From Polytrichum commune (Eukaryota > Streptophyta > Polytrichopsida > Polytrichales > Polytrichaceae): a DNA stretch of 64,000 nucleotides. This document shows, one piece after another, positions 44,621 through 56,324 of this stretch. Where the stretch lies: positions 52,821,169 through 52,885,168 of the forward strand of contig OX485806.1 in NCBI GenBank assembly GCA_950295325.1. The letters are read 5' to 3'. The stretch's first letter is position 1. Every line of letters begins with the position of its first letter. The notes under the pieces are model-generated. The model ran no database searches and had not been told where the DNA came from. It saw only the letters and a program-made list of their open reading frames with translations. A program made the translations under genes and the position numbers.

Positions 44621-46355
44621 TTTGGTCAAGGAAACAATAGGGGTCCTCCTCCTAGGGGTCAAGTTGGTCAAGATAATGAGAAGAAGGAGTTCCATCCATT
44701 TTGTGGAAGGTGGCATGTCCAAGGTCAATATTGGTCCGAAAGGCAAGGTTATGGTTGTAGTAATTGTGGTGGAAATCATCCTTCGGACGAATGTTGTCAA
44801 CCGGACAAAGTTATTAGTGTGCCTTACCCGGTGGCCAATCCACAACAACAAGCGCGAGACAACATGAGGGGAGCTAGACCACAAGGTGGACCACCGAACT
44901 TATACTATGACTATGGTAATGCAAGACAAAACGTTCCATCCGCCGGCGGGATTACAAACGACAAACGGTTACATTCCAATTCAAGGTGGGCAACGAGATC
45001 CACAAAACGTTGACAATAGGCGCCAAGTCCCTCCCACGGATCCGGGACCGTCTAATTCTCAAGACAATAGATTTATGGATCGTGTGATGGATGCTCATTA
45101 TGATGACACGATTCCTCTCCCAATGGGGATTGGAGAGGAGCAAGGTCAATGGCCTCCACACACCAATGCCATCACCTATAAATTGAGAAGTCTAGATGAT
45201 GAAGTCATTCGTGAAGCACCGGTGTTGGCGGTCACAACTAGAGCTATGAGAGAGAATGATCCATTAAAGGTAGGAGTGGAGGATCAAGAGGAGTATTCTT
45301 CGGACGAAAACATTGACATGTCCAAATTAGATGAGATGGATAAGGTGGCTAGGAGGGTCATTAAGGAGTTGGAAAAGGAGAATGTAATTCTTCATGATAG
45401 GAAGATGCCTAACGTCGTTCATGATCTAAACGGTAGTGATATGGGAGAATGGGAAGGACCGGACATTCCTTTGGATGAGTTTGATGGTGTCGGCAATGCA
45501 AAAGTGGAGAAGTCAAGTGGTTATGATTTGTGGGCCGACCTTAGTTCGCTCAAGGCGGACATAACCTTTGGGCAATTATTGGAAATTTCACCCGTCGCGC
45601 AGAAGACTCTCAAGGATGGCATGCCCGTCAATAGAAGAATTAGAAAAGTGAAGACTAGAGTGGCCGCTAGAATTCAATCACAAGGAGGTCGAGATGTGAA
45701 GGTCATAGAGATAGAGGTCAACATAGTAGACAAGGTGGTCCCAAATGTGCTAGTGGATGGAGGTAGTAGTTTGAACATTTTGCCAGAACACACTATGAAG
45801 AAATTGGGTCTTGGTCTTACGGGTCCTTCGCCCTTGACTATAAACATGGCAAATCAAAGCTCAACCACACCTTTGGGAATGATTAAGGATTGTAGGATGA
45901 CCACCGGGGGAGAGGAATATTTAATTACTTTTCATGTAATTAAGATGCATTCCAACAAGGACTCATTCCCCATCTTGTTGGGAAGACCTTGGTTGAGAAT
46001 GGCCGATGCCATAGTAGATTGGGGAGGTGCGAAGCCATCCATTATTTATGGTCCTAAGGATAATCGAGTCAAAGTGTCAATTGGGTTATCAGAAGGGTGG
46101 ATGAAGAAGGAATTGTACCTACCATTGGAAGAGGAAGACCTTGACAAAATCAAGGATGAAGGAGGGGAGGCTCTAGTCGGAGTTGTTCATCCCGGAAGTC
46201 ACAACACCATCACGGACTCGGGTTCGGGAAGTTTAGGTCCTAGGTTCTATAATTATGGAGATAATGGGGAGTATGCACAATGGTTAAGGGAATATCCCGA
46301 GTCGGAATTCGATATATTGGTGACATCTCACCATCCACGTTTGAGCGACGAGTGA
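44621..46355 (+). pseudogene. Gypsy B gag C-terminus (zinc knuckle) and aspartic protease
   Basis: Resumes gag of B after copy A. A Pro/Gly-rich stretch leads to FCGRWHVQGQYW and the knuckle CSNCGGNHPSDEC (44756 onward), in one frame until about 44945, where a one-base shift enters the long frame to 46355. Protease landmarks are VPNVLVDGGSSLNILPEHTM (active-site D-G-G, about 45748) and FPILLGRPWLRMADAIVDWG (about 45966). The segment YDLWADLSSLKADITFGQLL before it is conserved in copy D. The frame ends in TGA at 46353. Confidence 0.87.
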
Positions 46356-46451
46356 AGTTTGAGTGGTGGGGATTGTTCGTTGTTGGAGCCATGTGAGGTG
46401 CTCACCGAAGAGGAGTGGATCTTAGGGGGTTTGACGCCTTAGGTAGATAAT

Positions 46452-48130
46452 GTGGATAATGGAAACGTTAATCTAGTGCACGTGGACGGGACTCAAGAGG
46501 AGGATGCTATCTTGGAGGCTTCTAAGTTAGAGGAACCTTTGCATTTTAGGACTACATCCACAGGGATAGTTGTTGGTCACGACATCAAGGATTATCCCGA
46601 TGTGCCGGCGGATTGGTATAGAAACAAGGATGAGCAAACCCATGTGGCGGAGAAAGATTGGCGGTATGTGGATGTGAAGTTAAAAAATGGCAAGGTCCGC
46701 CAAATGAAGATAGGGTCGAAATTGGAGGAGAACGAGGTTAGGGAGTATAGCGAATTGGTAGATGAATTTAGCGACACCTTCGCTTGGTCATACGATGAAC
46801 TTAAGGGGATTCCTAGAGAGATGGTGGAACATTGTATTCCTTTGATTCCGGGAGCAAAGCCAATTAGACAAAAAGAAAGAAGGATGAACCCGAAATTATA
46901 ATTGGTGGTTAAAGCGGAATTGGAGAGATTGTTGAATGTCGGGTTTATTAAGCCGGTGGAGATTACGGATTGGGTGTCTCCAATGGTGTTGCTGAAGAAG
47001 AAGAACGAAAAACTAAGGGTGTGCGTCGATTATAGGAAATTGAACGCGTGCACACAAAAAGACCATTTTCCCTTACCATTCATCACGTTGCTACTTGAAG
47101 AGGTGCGAGGTCACGAAAGATATACTTTCATGGATGGGTATGCGGGCTACAATCAAATTTCGATTGCCCTACAAGATATTCATAAAACGGCTTTTATCAC
47201 ACCTTGGGGGACTTTTGTGTGGGTCGTAATGCCATTTGGGCTATGTAATGCCCCCGCTACTTTCCAAAGATTGGTTATGTACATTTTCAACGACTTGTTG
47301 TTTAAATCCATGACCGTGTTCGTAGATGATTTTAGCACTCAAAGTAACGTGAGTGAGCACTTACATTGCGTTAGGGAGGCGTTGGTGAGGTGTAGAAAGA
47401 TGAGGCTAGCTTTGAATCCCGATAAGACATTCTTAGGAGTCAATAGGGGAGTCTTGCTAGGCTATGTGGTTAGCGAAAAAAAAAGGGAACCGGATCCGGA
47501 AAAGGTTGTGGCCATAAGCGAGTTGGAGACTCCAACCAATTCCAAAGGGATCTCTGAATTGTTAGGGCACGTGGGGTGGTACCGGGAACTCATTCCAAAT
47601 TTCTCAAAGATAGCGGTCCCTATTACACAGTTGCTAAAAAAGGATGTCAAGTTTGAATGGACAGATGCATGCCAAAGGGCTTTCGAAGAATTGAGGGATA
47701 ATTTGAGCACTTATTTCATTTTGAGGCCACCCGATTGGAGTAAACCCTTCCATGTTTTTTGCGACGCTAGCAACGTGGCGGTGGGTAGAGCGCTTTGTCA
47801 GTCCACGGGAGAGAAAGAAAATGATCAACCCATTGCTTACGCTAGCAAGCAATTGACACCGACCGAATGAAATTACTCGACCACCGAGAGGGAGTGCCTA
47901 GCAATGGTGTTCTCGGTAAAAAAAAGTTTCGACACTACCTCTTGTGTAACCCGGTGGTCTTCTTTGTGGATCACATGGCCATTAAATATTTGGTGAACAA
48001 GGCGGAGCTAAGTGGTAGATTAGCGAGGTGGGTTTTGCTATTAGAGGAATTCGATTACACGGTGAAATATAAACCGGGCCACATGCACTTGCAAGCCGAC
48101 CATTTGTCTAAATTGTCGGAAAAGATGGGA
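46452..48130 (+). pseudogene. Gypsy B reverse transcriptase and RNase H
   Basis: Same frame as the protease, with a TAA at 46899. RT landmarks: FAWSYDELKGIP, EKLRVCVDYRKLN, GYAGYNQISIA, MPFGLCNAPATFQRLV and the catalytic VFVDDFS (about 47315-47335), so the FVDD box is intact. RNase H: FCDASNVAVGRALCQ, a TGA at 47868 where relatives have Arg, then YSTTERECLAMVFSV. A one-base shift at an A8 run (about 47921-47928) moves to the frame used to the end (FFVDHMAIKYLV, LQADHLSKL). Confidence 0.9.
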
Positions 48131-49432
48131 GAAAACCCGGTGGACGATAGGCTAATGGATGATGATCTCTTTATGGTAACCTCAAGACCGGATTGGTACG
48201 CGGGCATCGTGGAATTCTTGACGACCCAAACATTGCCCGAGGAGTGGTCCAAGGAAGAGAGAAAGAAAGTGAGGGTTAATAGTAGACATTTCATGGTGTT
48301 GGGACATAGATTGTTTAGGAAGGGAACCAACGGCCTACTTAGGAGGTGTGTATCCGCAACGGAGGTGCCCTCCATTTTATTGGCATGCCACGATAGCGCA
48401 TGCGGCGGGCATTTCTCAGGGCAACTTACCGGCCAAAAAATACTTAGAGCCGGATACTTTTGGCCTACGTTATTTAAAGACTCACATGATTATGTGAAAA
48501 AGTGTGATGTTTGCCAAAGGTACGTCAGAAATGATCTTAGGATGGAAATGCCACTACATGTTTATTTACCATTAGTTCTTTTTTAAAAATGGGGAATAGA
48601 TTATGTGGGACCGGTTCATCCTCATTCCTCAAGGGGAATCGTAGTGGCCATGAAATATTTAACAAAGTGGACAGAGGCCAAAGCAATCAAAACGGATACG
48701 GCCGCTCACGCGGCTACTTTCATGTATGAGAACATTATCATTAGGTTTGGATGTCCTAAAATCCTAGTTAGTGATAGAGGTACACATTTTCTGAATGATC
48801 TCATTCGCGAAATGACTAGTAGGTTTCAAATAGATCATAGGAAAACTACACCTTACCATCTGCAGACCAATGGTCAAACGGAGCGTGTCAACGGGATTTT
48901 GGTGAGCATTCTACACAAGACAGTTATAGACTCGAAGCGAGATTGGGACGTCAAATTGACAGCGGCACTATGGGCATACCGGATAACCTACAAGGTGACT
49001 ACCCATGCCACACATTTTTCATTGGTGTATGATTTGGAAGCCACACTTCCGATCGAATATGAGGTAGAATCACTTAGGGTGGCCATAGGTTCGAGACTTA
49101 CCGACAAACAATCCTTGAAGAATAGGCTCACCGACTTGGAGGAGCTTGACGAATGAAGATGGACGGCCGTTCAACATATCGAGGCGATTCAACGTCGAAG
49201 AAAAATCATCTTCGACAAAAGGCATAAGAAAAAGACACTTCAACCGGGAATGATGGTAATGATACAAGACGCAAGGAAGCTTGAATTCCCTGCAAAATTT
49301 GATGCGGTGTGGTTAGGGCCTTACCTTGTGCAAGCAGTTTTTCCTAACAACTCACTCCAATTGGAGACTTTGAACGGCAAACTCTTTCCTACCCGCATTT
49401 CAGGGAGTAGATGTAAGGAGTACAAAGCGTGA
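48131..49432 (+). pseudogene. Gypsy B integrase (single H2C2 module)
   Basis: One zinc-binding module (CHDSACGGHFSGQ with H-x6-H, YFWPT, CDVC) is followed by a TAA at 48584. The core then has IDYVGP, VSDRGTHF and TNGQTERVN with D-x35-E, so the triad is present. A TGA at 49154 precedes a C-terminal domain with DKRHKKKTLQPGMMVM and WLGPYLVQAV. The frame ends at 49432, 60 bp before the 3' LTR. There is one module only and no 3' ORF, in contrast to copies A and C. Confidence 0.91.
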
Positions 49433-49491
49433 GTCGGCACTTACCTTCGGAGCAAGATATTCGGGATCTATCCCCCGATGGTTGCCAATAA

Positions 49492-50155
49492 TGTGAGTCC
49501 AATATGGTGCCCACATGTGTTCTTAAGCCTTTGAAACTATTAGAAGTTATGTTTTGATGTTTTATGATTATTCACAAAAATATAAAAATAGTGAGGCTTG
49601 AGTGAAGTTATGTTTAGACCTTAGGTTGATTAGAAGTTTAGCGATGTGAAGAAAGTTCCTTAGTTAGGTGAGCATAGTGTGTGGTGAACCAAGGGTGGCT
49701 CCTTGAGTTAAATGTTTGAATTAGAATCTATGTTGTTGGTTTAAGAGTTGAAGGCTTAAATGATAGGATGAGAGCCTACAAAATAGGAAAGGATCAAAAA
49801 GATTATCGTGAGCCTTGGGGTGCTCACCTAATCCCTTGAAGGCTTAAAGAATAGGATGAGAGCCTACAAAGTAGGAAAGGATCAAAAGGTTTATCTTGAG
49901 CCTTGGGGGTGCTCACCTACTCCCTTTCACCTCACTATATAATCCTCACTTTTTTCTTTTTTTTTTTCTTTTTTTTTCCTTTGTGCTCCTTGGCACCCCA
50001 CGTGTTATGAGTGTGGGTGTGTGAAAGCAAGAAATGAGCACGTGTGTGTGCAAGGTCTCAAGGTGAAGAACGAAGACTAATTAGCCTTGAAGTTAGTTCA
50101 CACTTATTAGGAGTAGTCTTTGGTTTGAGGCATTTAGAGCTTAGCTCGTTGTGTT
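49492..50155 (+). repeat. 3' LTR of gypsy B, truncated
   Basis: Aligns with 27958-28705 at high identity, carries two rather than three 89-bp units (49752-49926), and stops at 'gtgtt' where the minisatellite begins. Confidence 0.93.
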
Positions 50156-50680
50156 ATAGTAGAGAATAGAGAGCTATGATAGTAGAGAGTTGGGTGTATC
50201 CACAGCTGTGATATTAGGGAGCTGGGTGTACCCATAGCAGTTGGGTGTATCCACAGCTGTGATAGTAGAGAGCTGGGTATATCCACAGTTGTGATATTAG
50301 GAAGTTGGGTGTATCCACAGCTGTGATATTAGGAGTTGGGTGTATCTACAGCTGTGATAGTAGAGAGTTGGGTGTATCCACAACTGTGATAGTAGAGAGT
50401 TGGGTGTATCCACAGCTGTGACATTAGAGAGTTGGGTGTATCTACAGCTGTGATAGTAGAAAGTTGGGTGTATCCACAGCTGTGATAGTAGAGAGTTGGG
50501 TGTTTCCACAGCTGTGATATTAGTGAGCTGATTGTACCCACAGCATTTGGGTGTATCCACAGCTGTGATAGTAGAGAGTTGGGTGTATCCACAACTGTGA
50601 TATTAGGGAGCTGGGTGTATCCACAGTTGTGATATTAGGGAGTTGGATGTACCTGCAGCTGTGACATTAGGGGGTTGGAT
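50156..50680. repeat. 30-bp minisatellite (about 17 units)
   Basis: Unit consensus 'agagttgggtgtatccacag' followed by 'ctgtgatagt', with variants (attagg for agtaga, tacccatagca inserts). It replaces the end of the B 3' LTR. Open minus-strand frames through it are a by-product of the 30-bp period. Confidence 0.93.
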
Positions 50681-51244
50681 TAAACTAGCGAAGGGATTTA
50701 GTTGATAGCTGGAATTAGTGTTGTGGCTTTGAAGTTGTCACCAAGGTGGCGTTAAGCGTGGAGTCGATATTAAGGGTGAAGTTGACGTCAAGCGGGGAGT
50801 CGACATCGACGTGGAGTTGGCACCAAGTTGCTAGGTTGGTCATCACCTCATGGATTCTACAAGGCCAAGTTCTTCCATAGTTAGAATCTTAAGAGGAATG
50901 TCGGCAAGGGTAGGCATGGCTAAAACCATGACGTGGAGACTTGATTCGGCTAAAGGTGTGCTCGCACATGATGCTAGCATTAGCGAGGTGTTGTTGCCTC
51001 AAGTGATGTGGGAAACTCAAGAGAATTACCAAGTGAATGAAAACCATAAAAAAAGGTTGGAGCTTGAGATAGTCACTTTCACTTGCACTCACAAGAGTGA
51101 GTAAGAAGAAGTACGCATGTGACTAGTAGAGGGGAATTAATAAATTACTTGTGCGGAAGACCCAAGTTGGATTTTGTGTTTCTTTAATTGTCATTACAAG
51201 ACATGTGATTCTCAAAACCATCACCCGGACTAGGACGCTTAAGG
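50681..51244 (+). other. Unclassified DNA with one 84-codon frame
   Basis: A frame at 50850-51104 (MDSTRPSSSIVRILRGMSAR...) is open but matches nothing I know. Its position before copy D suggests it could be a decayed gag start. Upstream are repeated 'gtggagtcga' words (50758, 50795). Confidence 0.35.
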
Positions 51245-51799
51245 GTGGCGGGTTTGGCCTCACATAAGGTCAACTATGATATGGACAAAACGGACAATAC
51301 CCTTCCCAAGGAAACCAATGATTTAATACAGATGACCATAACCCCAATTTTGGTCATAGCCAAAATGAAGCTAAGGGTCAAGCCCGACCCGATCACCTTC
51401 ATAAACCAAATTCCCGAGACGTGCCAAATGTCAACGCAAATCCATTGGACCAAGAGGGCACTAGCGATCCAATTCTCCATAACACCCCTTTCGTACTACA
51501 CGAACATAAGCCAATGATCTCCTCTACCTTTCCTATAGGATTGGAAGAAATGGGAGTGGATGTTGTAATTATAACTAGAGCCCAATGGTTAGTCAACCCC
51601 CTCATGGAACGCATGTCGGAACCCTTGAATCTTTTGGATGGATCACCAAACTTTGTTCATTTGGACAAGGTTATTAATTCCACCATGCAAAATGCCATCA
51701 ACAAACACCCCCCGTTGACAAATCCTCTACTGAGGTGGCAGTATTGGCAAAATTCAATGAAGATGAAGATGATGACGATCTATACCAGTTTGTAGACAC

Positions 51800-52340
51800 G
51801 TTGGAGACCATGTATGATGTTCCTTTGAGACCAAAACCTCAGCCTATAAGAACCTTCAACCCTGCAGAGGATTTTGACCTATGGACAAACCTTTGCATCT
51901 TGAAAGCCAACATTTTGGTTCCCCAACTTATCTAAGTAGCTCCTACCTTGCAGATTTTTTAAAAGAAGGTGATTGCCATTCATAAACCTCGCAAGCCAAT
52001 TATGGTGGGTAAAATTCATGCTACTCCCCTAAGTGATGCAGGACCAAAAGCCGTAGAGGTGGAGATCCTTCACAATATGATCTTCATGTTTATATTGATG
52101 AAAGAAACAACATAAACATAATTCCATTTTCAACCCTCAAGAAGGTAGCCTTAGAGATGACCGACCCATCTTTATATGTTGTCAACAAATATAATCAATG
52201 TCAAATCACATCAATGGGACAAATGGCCGATTGTAATGTTACGATTGGAGGAGATGTTTACACCAAAAATGTTGTTTCTCGATGGAAGTGAGGCCATGGA
52301 TGGAACCTTACAAACTATAGGGCATGTTCAACCTTTAGTT
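51800..52340 (+). pseudogene. Gypsy D protease region
   Basis: EDFDLWTNLCILKANILVPQ corresponds to YDLWADLSSLKADITFGQLL of B. Downstream, DERNNINIIPFSTLKKVALE corresponds to DGGSSLNILPEHTMKKLGLG of B. The protease active site D-G-G is thus replaced by D-E-R. Several stops and shifts. Confidence 0.7.
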
Positions 52341-52473
52341 GACCTCAAACAACAACATCAAGAGCCTAGATCCTAGCCTTTACGATTGGGAGGACAATGG
52401 AAAATTCACGAGGTGGTTGGCGGAGTTCCAAAAGAAAAATACATAACAAGTACTCCAATATGTCCACTGTGTA

Positions 52474-54257
52474 ATGGCTAGACTTGTAGTGAATGATGGA
52501 CCTCAAGAAATTTATCCCGATTTTGTCACCATTGTAGATGACATCTTTATCATATCAGTGTACACCTTCAAATGCAATGATACCCAACCACATTACCTTT
52601 ATGACCTCAAGAATGAAGAATGTATATTTTTTTCTCCTATAAACTTCCGTAAAACCGCCACAAACCTCCAAATAGGGAGCAATTTGCCTATCTATCCATT
52701 GGTGCTTAAAGATTGGTATCATGGACCTACAAACCACATACACATTGCAAATAGGAATTGGCTAGAGGTGGATGTGTCACTCAAAGGGGAGGAACCCCGG
52801 TTAATGAAAATGGGATCTCAACTATACTTTGACGAAGTGGAAGAATACCGCAACCTTGTGTTGGATTTTGGAAACATTTTTGCATGGTCTTATAAAGACC
52901 TTACACGCGTACCCCTAAGATAACCCAACTAGTTTGCTAGAATGAACGTTGCACAAATCTCCACCTTCATTCAACATTGAAGGCTTAACTATTATAATTC
53001 TTTGAAGCCGGTTTCATTAGCTTGTAAAGATGACAGATTGGGTTTCCCCTATGGTATTGGTCAAAAAGAAAATACGGGAAGTTAAAGGTGTGTATTGACT
53101 ATAAATGCCTCAACATGGCCATGCAAAAATACCATTTTCCATTGCCCTTTGTTAACCAAATTTTAGAGGAGGTGGTCAAACATAAGTCATACACCTTTAT
53201 AAATGATTACTCTAGCTATAATCAAGTATCCATTGATCCCAAGAATTACCGCAAGACAACACTTACAAAGCCTTGGGGTACATTCATTTACATAGTAATG
53301 CCCTTTGGTCTATGTATTGCACCAACTGCATTTCAACGTGTGATAACCTCCATTTTTTTTGACCTCTTGTACAATTCCATGTCGGTTTTCATTGACGATT
53401 TTAACACCCAAACAACTAAATCCCTTCATCTCGTCATGGTTTGCGAGTGTATCATTTTGTGTAGATAGAATGGCCTAGCCTTGAACCCGACCAAACTATA
53501 TATGGCAGTTTTAAAGAGGATATGTTTGGGTTGTGTTGTGTCAGAGTTTGGTAAAAAATTGGACCCCAAAATCGATGTGATCCTTAATTCCCAACCTCCC
53601 ACTATAATCAAAGGGATCCAAAGGGCTCTAGGCCATTTTGGATGGTATTGAGACATCACGGAGGACTATGCCACTATGGCAATCATTTTAACAAACCTCA
53701 CTAGGATAGATACAAGATATGAGTGGACCCCTAAATGTTAGGTTGGTTTTGAAGGCCTCAAAACCAAACTCACTTCAATCCCATGCCTTATACCTCCTCA
53801 ACGGGACTTGCCATTCCATGTCTATTGTGATGTTTTGCCGTTGTCGTAGGCATGGCTTTGTGCCGACCTTATGGGCCTGATCTCAAGGACCACCTCATTG
53901 TCTTTACCAATCATCAATTGACATTGATGGAGAAGAATTGTTCCACCACGGAGTAAGACTGCCTTGCTATGGTATTTAATATAAAAAAAAATTGACATTA
54001 CATCCTAATGAATCCAATAGTATTTTTTGTAGACCACTTGGCCCTTGAATATATGGTCAATAAACCCAACTTTAGTGGTCAAATCAATGTGGGTCTTGCT
54101 CCTTGATGAGTTAGATTACACCGTAGAATATAAACCCGATTGCTTATACAAACATGCCAACCGCCTCTCAAGATTATTTGAAGAAATGGGCACGGTTGAC
54201 ATTGATGATGAACTACCGGATGATATTCTAGTTCTCATTACGGTACTTCCATTATGA
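52474..54257 (+). pseudogene. Gypsy D reverse transcriptase and RNase H
   Basis: An N-terminal piece with NWLEVDVSLKGEEPRLMKMG and FAWSYKDLTRVP (to 52923), then CIDYKCLNMAMQKYHFPLPF, SYNQVSIDPKNYRKTT, MPFGLCIAPTAFQRV and VFIDDFNTQ (53088-53468), where the catalytic FIDD box survives. RNase H traces include AMVFNIKK-like and FFVDHLALEYMV segments near 53965-54060, and the connection YTVEYKPDCLYKHANRLSRL at 54115-54175. Multiple stops and shifts. Confidence 0.8.
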
Positions 54258-54600
54258 TATGCCCAAATTATTGATTTCTTGAGCACCCCAACAATCCCCT
54301 AAGGATTGGACAAGAGGGTTCGTAGTCATCATTACGTTATCATCGCCAATTATCTCTTGCAAAGGGAATTGGATGGGGTGCTTTGTCGGTGTGTCAATGA
54401 GATATAAATCTTTGATATTTTTGTAGCATGTCATGATAGCACTTATGGGGGCCAGTTTATTGGTTCCTTCACAACACAAAAAATCCTTTGAGCAGGGTAT
54501 TTTTGGCCCACCATGTTCACAGAATGTTCTCAAGCATAGTTCTTCAATAATTCGTACAATTGGCCACCTTGGAAAAAAAATTACTTCCCAACCTATACTC
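54240..54600 (+). pseudogene. Gypsy D integrase zinc-binding remnant
   Basis: ACHDSTYGGQF near 54425 keeps the first His but has Gln for the second. GYFWPTMF follows near 54500. There is one module only, as in B. Confidence 0.65.
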
Positions 54601-54660
54601 ATTGTGAATACTCTTAAACCTACAAGGTGTAACCTTTATTACACATATCACAACGTATTC

Positions 54661-56322
54661 TAATACTTATAGTGCCAAATTGTGTTTTCTACATTCTTAT
54701 CACTGCACTAATGGGGTTTTTAACACCAAAACTCAACTTCAAATTCAGTTACTATCATGAAAAAATTAGTTGAAAAATACCAAAATAATAAGACATAATG
54801 ATTATTGCTAAATTTATGACTAAGCAACCCAATGGAATGTCATTTGCCAATGTAGCTACAATATTCTTGGTCTGTTACGGCTGTATGTGTCCCAAAGATG
54901 GCTGACACATGTGAGGCATCCAAATTGCTTGCACTTTGAGTTAAGGCTCACGGTCTAGTAAGAAAGAAAATGAATTGTCAGGAATTAGATTAACATTTGT
55001 TAATTAACATTTTTAGGACAATGACATAATAAATTAATATCCGACACGACATTGAACGGTTGAAGGCGTATGCGGATGAGGGCATCAAGTGGGAAAAATG
55101 TATGACCGGATGGCGGTGTATGCGGATGAAGGCGTCAAGTGGATGAAGGTAAGAAAATGGAGGCCATTGGATAAAAAATACGGCAAACCAAAAATATTGG
55201 ATGTAGGGATTTAGCAAAGAAAAACTAAGATGAAATCGGCTATTGATGTTAACCATTAGATGTAGGTATGGCTAGATCTATGGCCAGTAAAACTTAGTGG
55301 ATGGAAGGTCTGAAAAGATTAACGTGGGGTTTGCTCTTACTTTCTCTTGTGTGGTTCCGTTGCGGGTTGCATTAGCTTATGATTTCATAAGTTTCCAATT
55401 ACATTGGTTTTTTTTTTATAAGTTTCGGATTGCATTAGCATTTGTAACATTAGCTTTTGGTTGCATCGGAATTTTTTGGAAGTTAGGTAAAATAAATTTT
55501 GTATTGGCTTATCATATTCAAACAAAATTACAAGTTGAGGAGTTTTGAAGGTTTCTTTGATCCTAAAACTTAACAATTCTTTACTTTAACAATTTTTTTC
55601 CCTTTTGAATGGTTTTGAAGGGGGGGAATAATTCTTGCAATTTATTTTTTCTCTATGGTGCCCATTTGAAAGATTTTAGAAACAAAATTTTCCAACTTTT
55701 GGAGAATAGCAATATGGTTTCACATTTGCTTACTCATATATCATGTCTTCATGGAGGGTGTTGATAGCTTTAGTGGCCCTTGTGGTGTGTAGCACTTATA
55801 TTCTTATTGAAGTGTGTAGCACTTAGTTTCCTTGGCACATCATGAAGGAAAAACTCTAGTCGGAACTAGCGGAATAAAAATCCTTATTGAATTGGTAATT
55901 ATCCTAGATTGGTATATTCTGTCAAAACTTCAACCAATATTTGTTGCCATATGTGTTGTCTACACAAAAATGGGCATGATTTTGTGTCTTTTATGCTATA
56001 TTAGATTGTGGCTAGAATTTTCAAAGCAGTTCCCTCAATGGCTTGCCAAATTTTGCCTTGGTAATGATGCTTCCATTGTTGCTAATGCCTCAGTGGTTGT
56101 TTCTATTAAGGAAGAAAATGTCATAGTGATAAGTTGATGTATTGAGGCACTTACTACGACTGATGCAATGTAGCTTAAAAAAAACTTTGATAATGAAAGA
56201 ATGTGGGAGTCCAAATTCGACGAAAATACGGAAATACGGAAATACGGATTTACTTTCCGTATTTTACCCTGCTTATATAAGGATAATAGGGTCACTTATG
56301 ATAAAATAATTGTACTAGGAAA
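54661..56322. other. AT-rich intergenic DNA
   Basis: No gene supported. A ~45-bp tandem pair around 55065-55145 ('gtatgcggatga.ggc.tcaa') and short 'gaaatacg' iterations near 56222-56245 are the only structures seen. Confidence 0.5.
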
Positions 56323-56324
56323 TA

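Larger units (their letters stand above)
27958..50155 (+). mobile_element. Ty3/gypsy-type retrotransposon copy B, with copy A nested in its gag
   Basis: Bounded by LTRs that both begin TGTGAG at 27958 and 49492. Internal order: gag N-terminus (29308-29812), interruption by copy A (29813 to about 44620), gag zinc knuckle, protease, RT, RNase H and integrase (44621-49432). It contains only a single H2C2 module and no 3' additional ORF, so it is a different family from A, C and E. It lies next to the truncated copy C and appears to have inserted into it. Confidence 0.87.
51245..54660 (+). mobile_element. Gypsy-type copy D, strongly decayed relative of B
   Basis: Collinear fragments of pol on + with many stops and shifts: gag/protease (51800-52340), RT (52474-53720), RNase H (53800-54200) and the integrase zinc module (54240-54600). 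The integrase core is gone. No LTRs recognised. Similarity to B is at protein level only, so the copy is older. Confidence 0.82.

Noticed and set aside
50297-50592. Open minus-strand frames with repeated WIHPT..YYHS..YTQL peptides
   Set aside because: They are the translation of a 30-bp minisatellite; a period divisible by three keeps all frames open by chance.
50156-50680. CRISPR-like array
   Set aside because: Units are contiguous and similar throughout, with no unique spacers, and the context is a plant genome.
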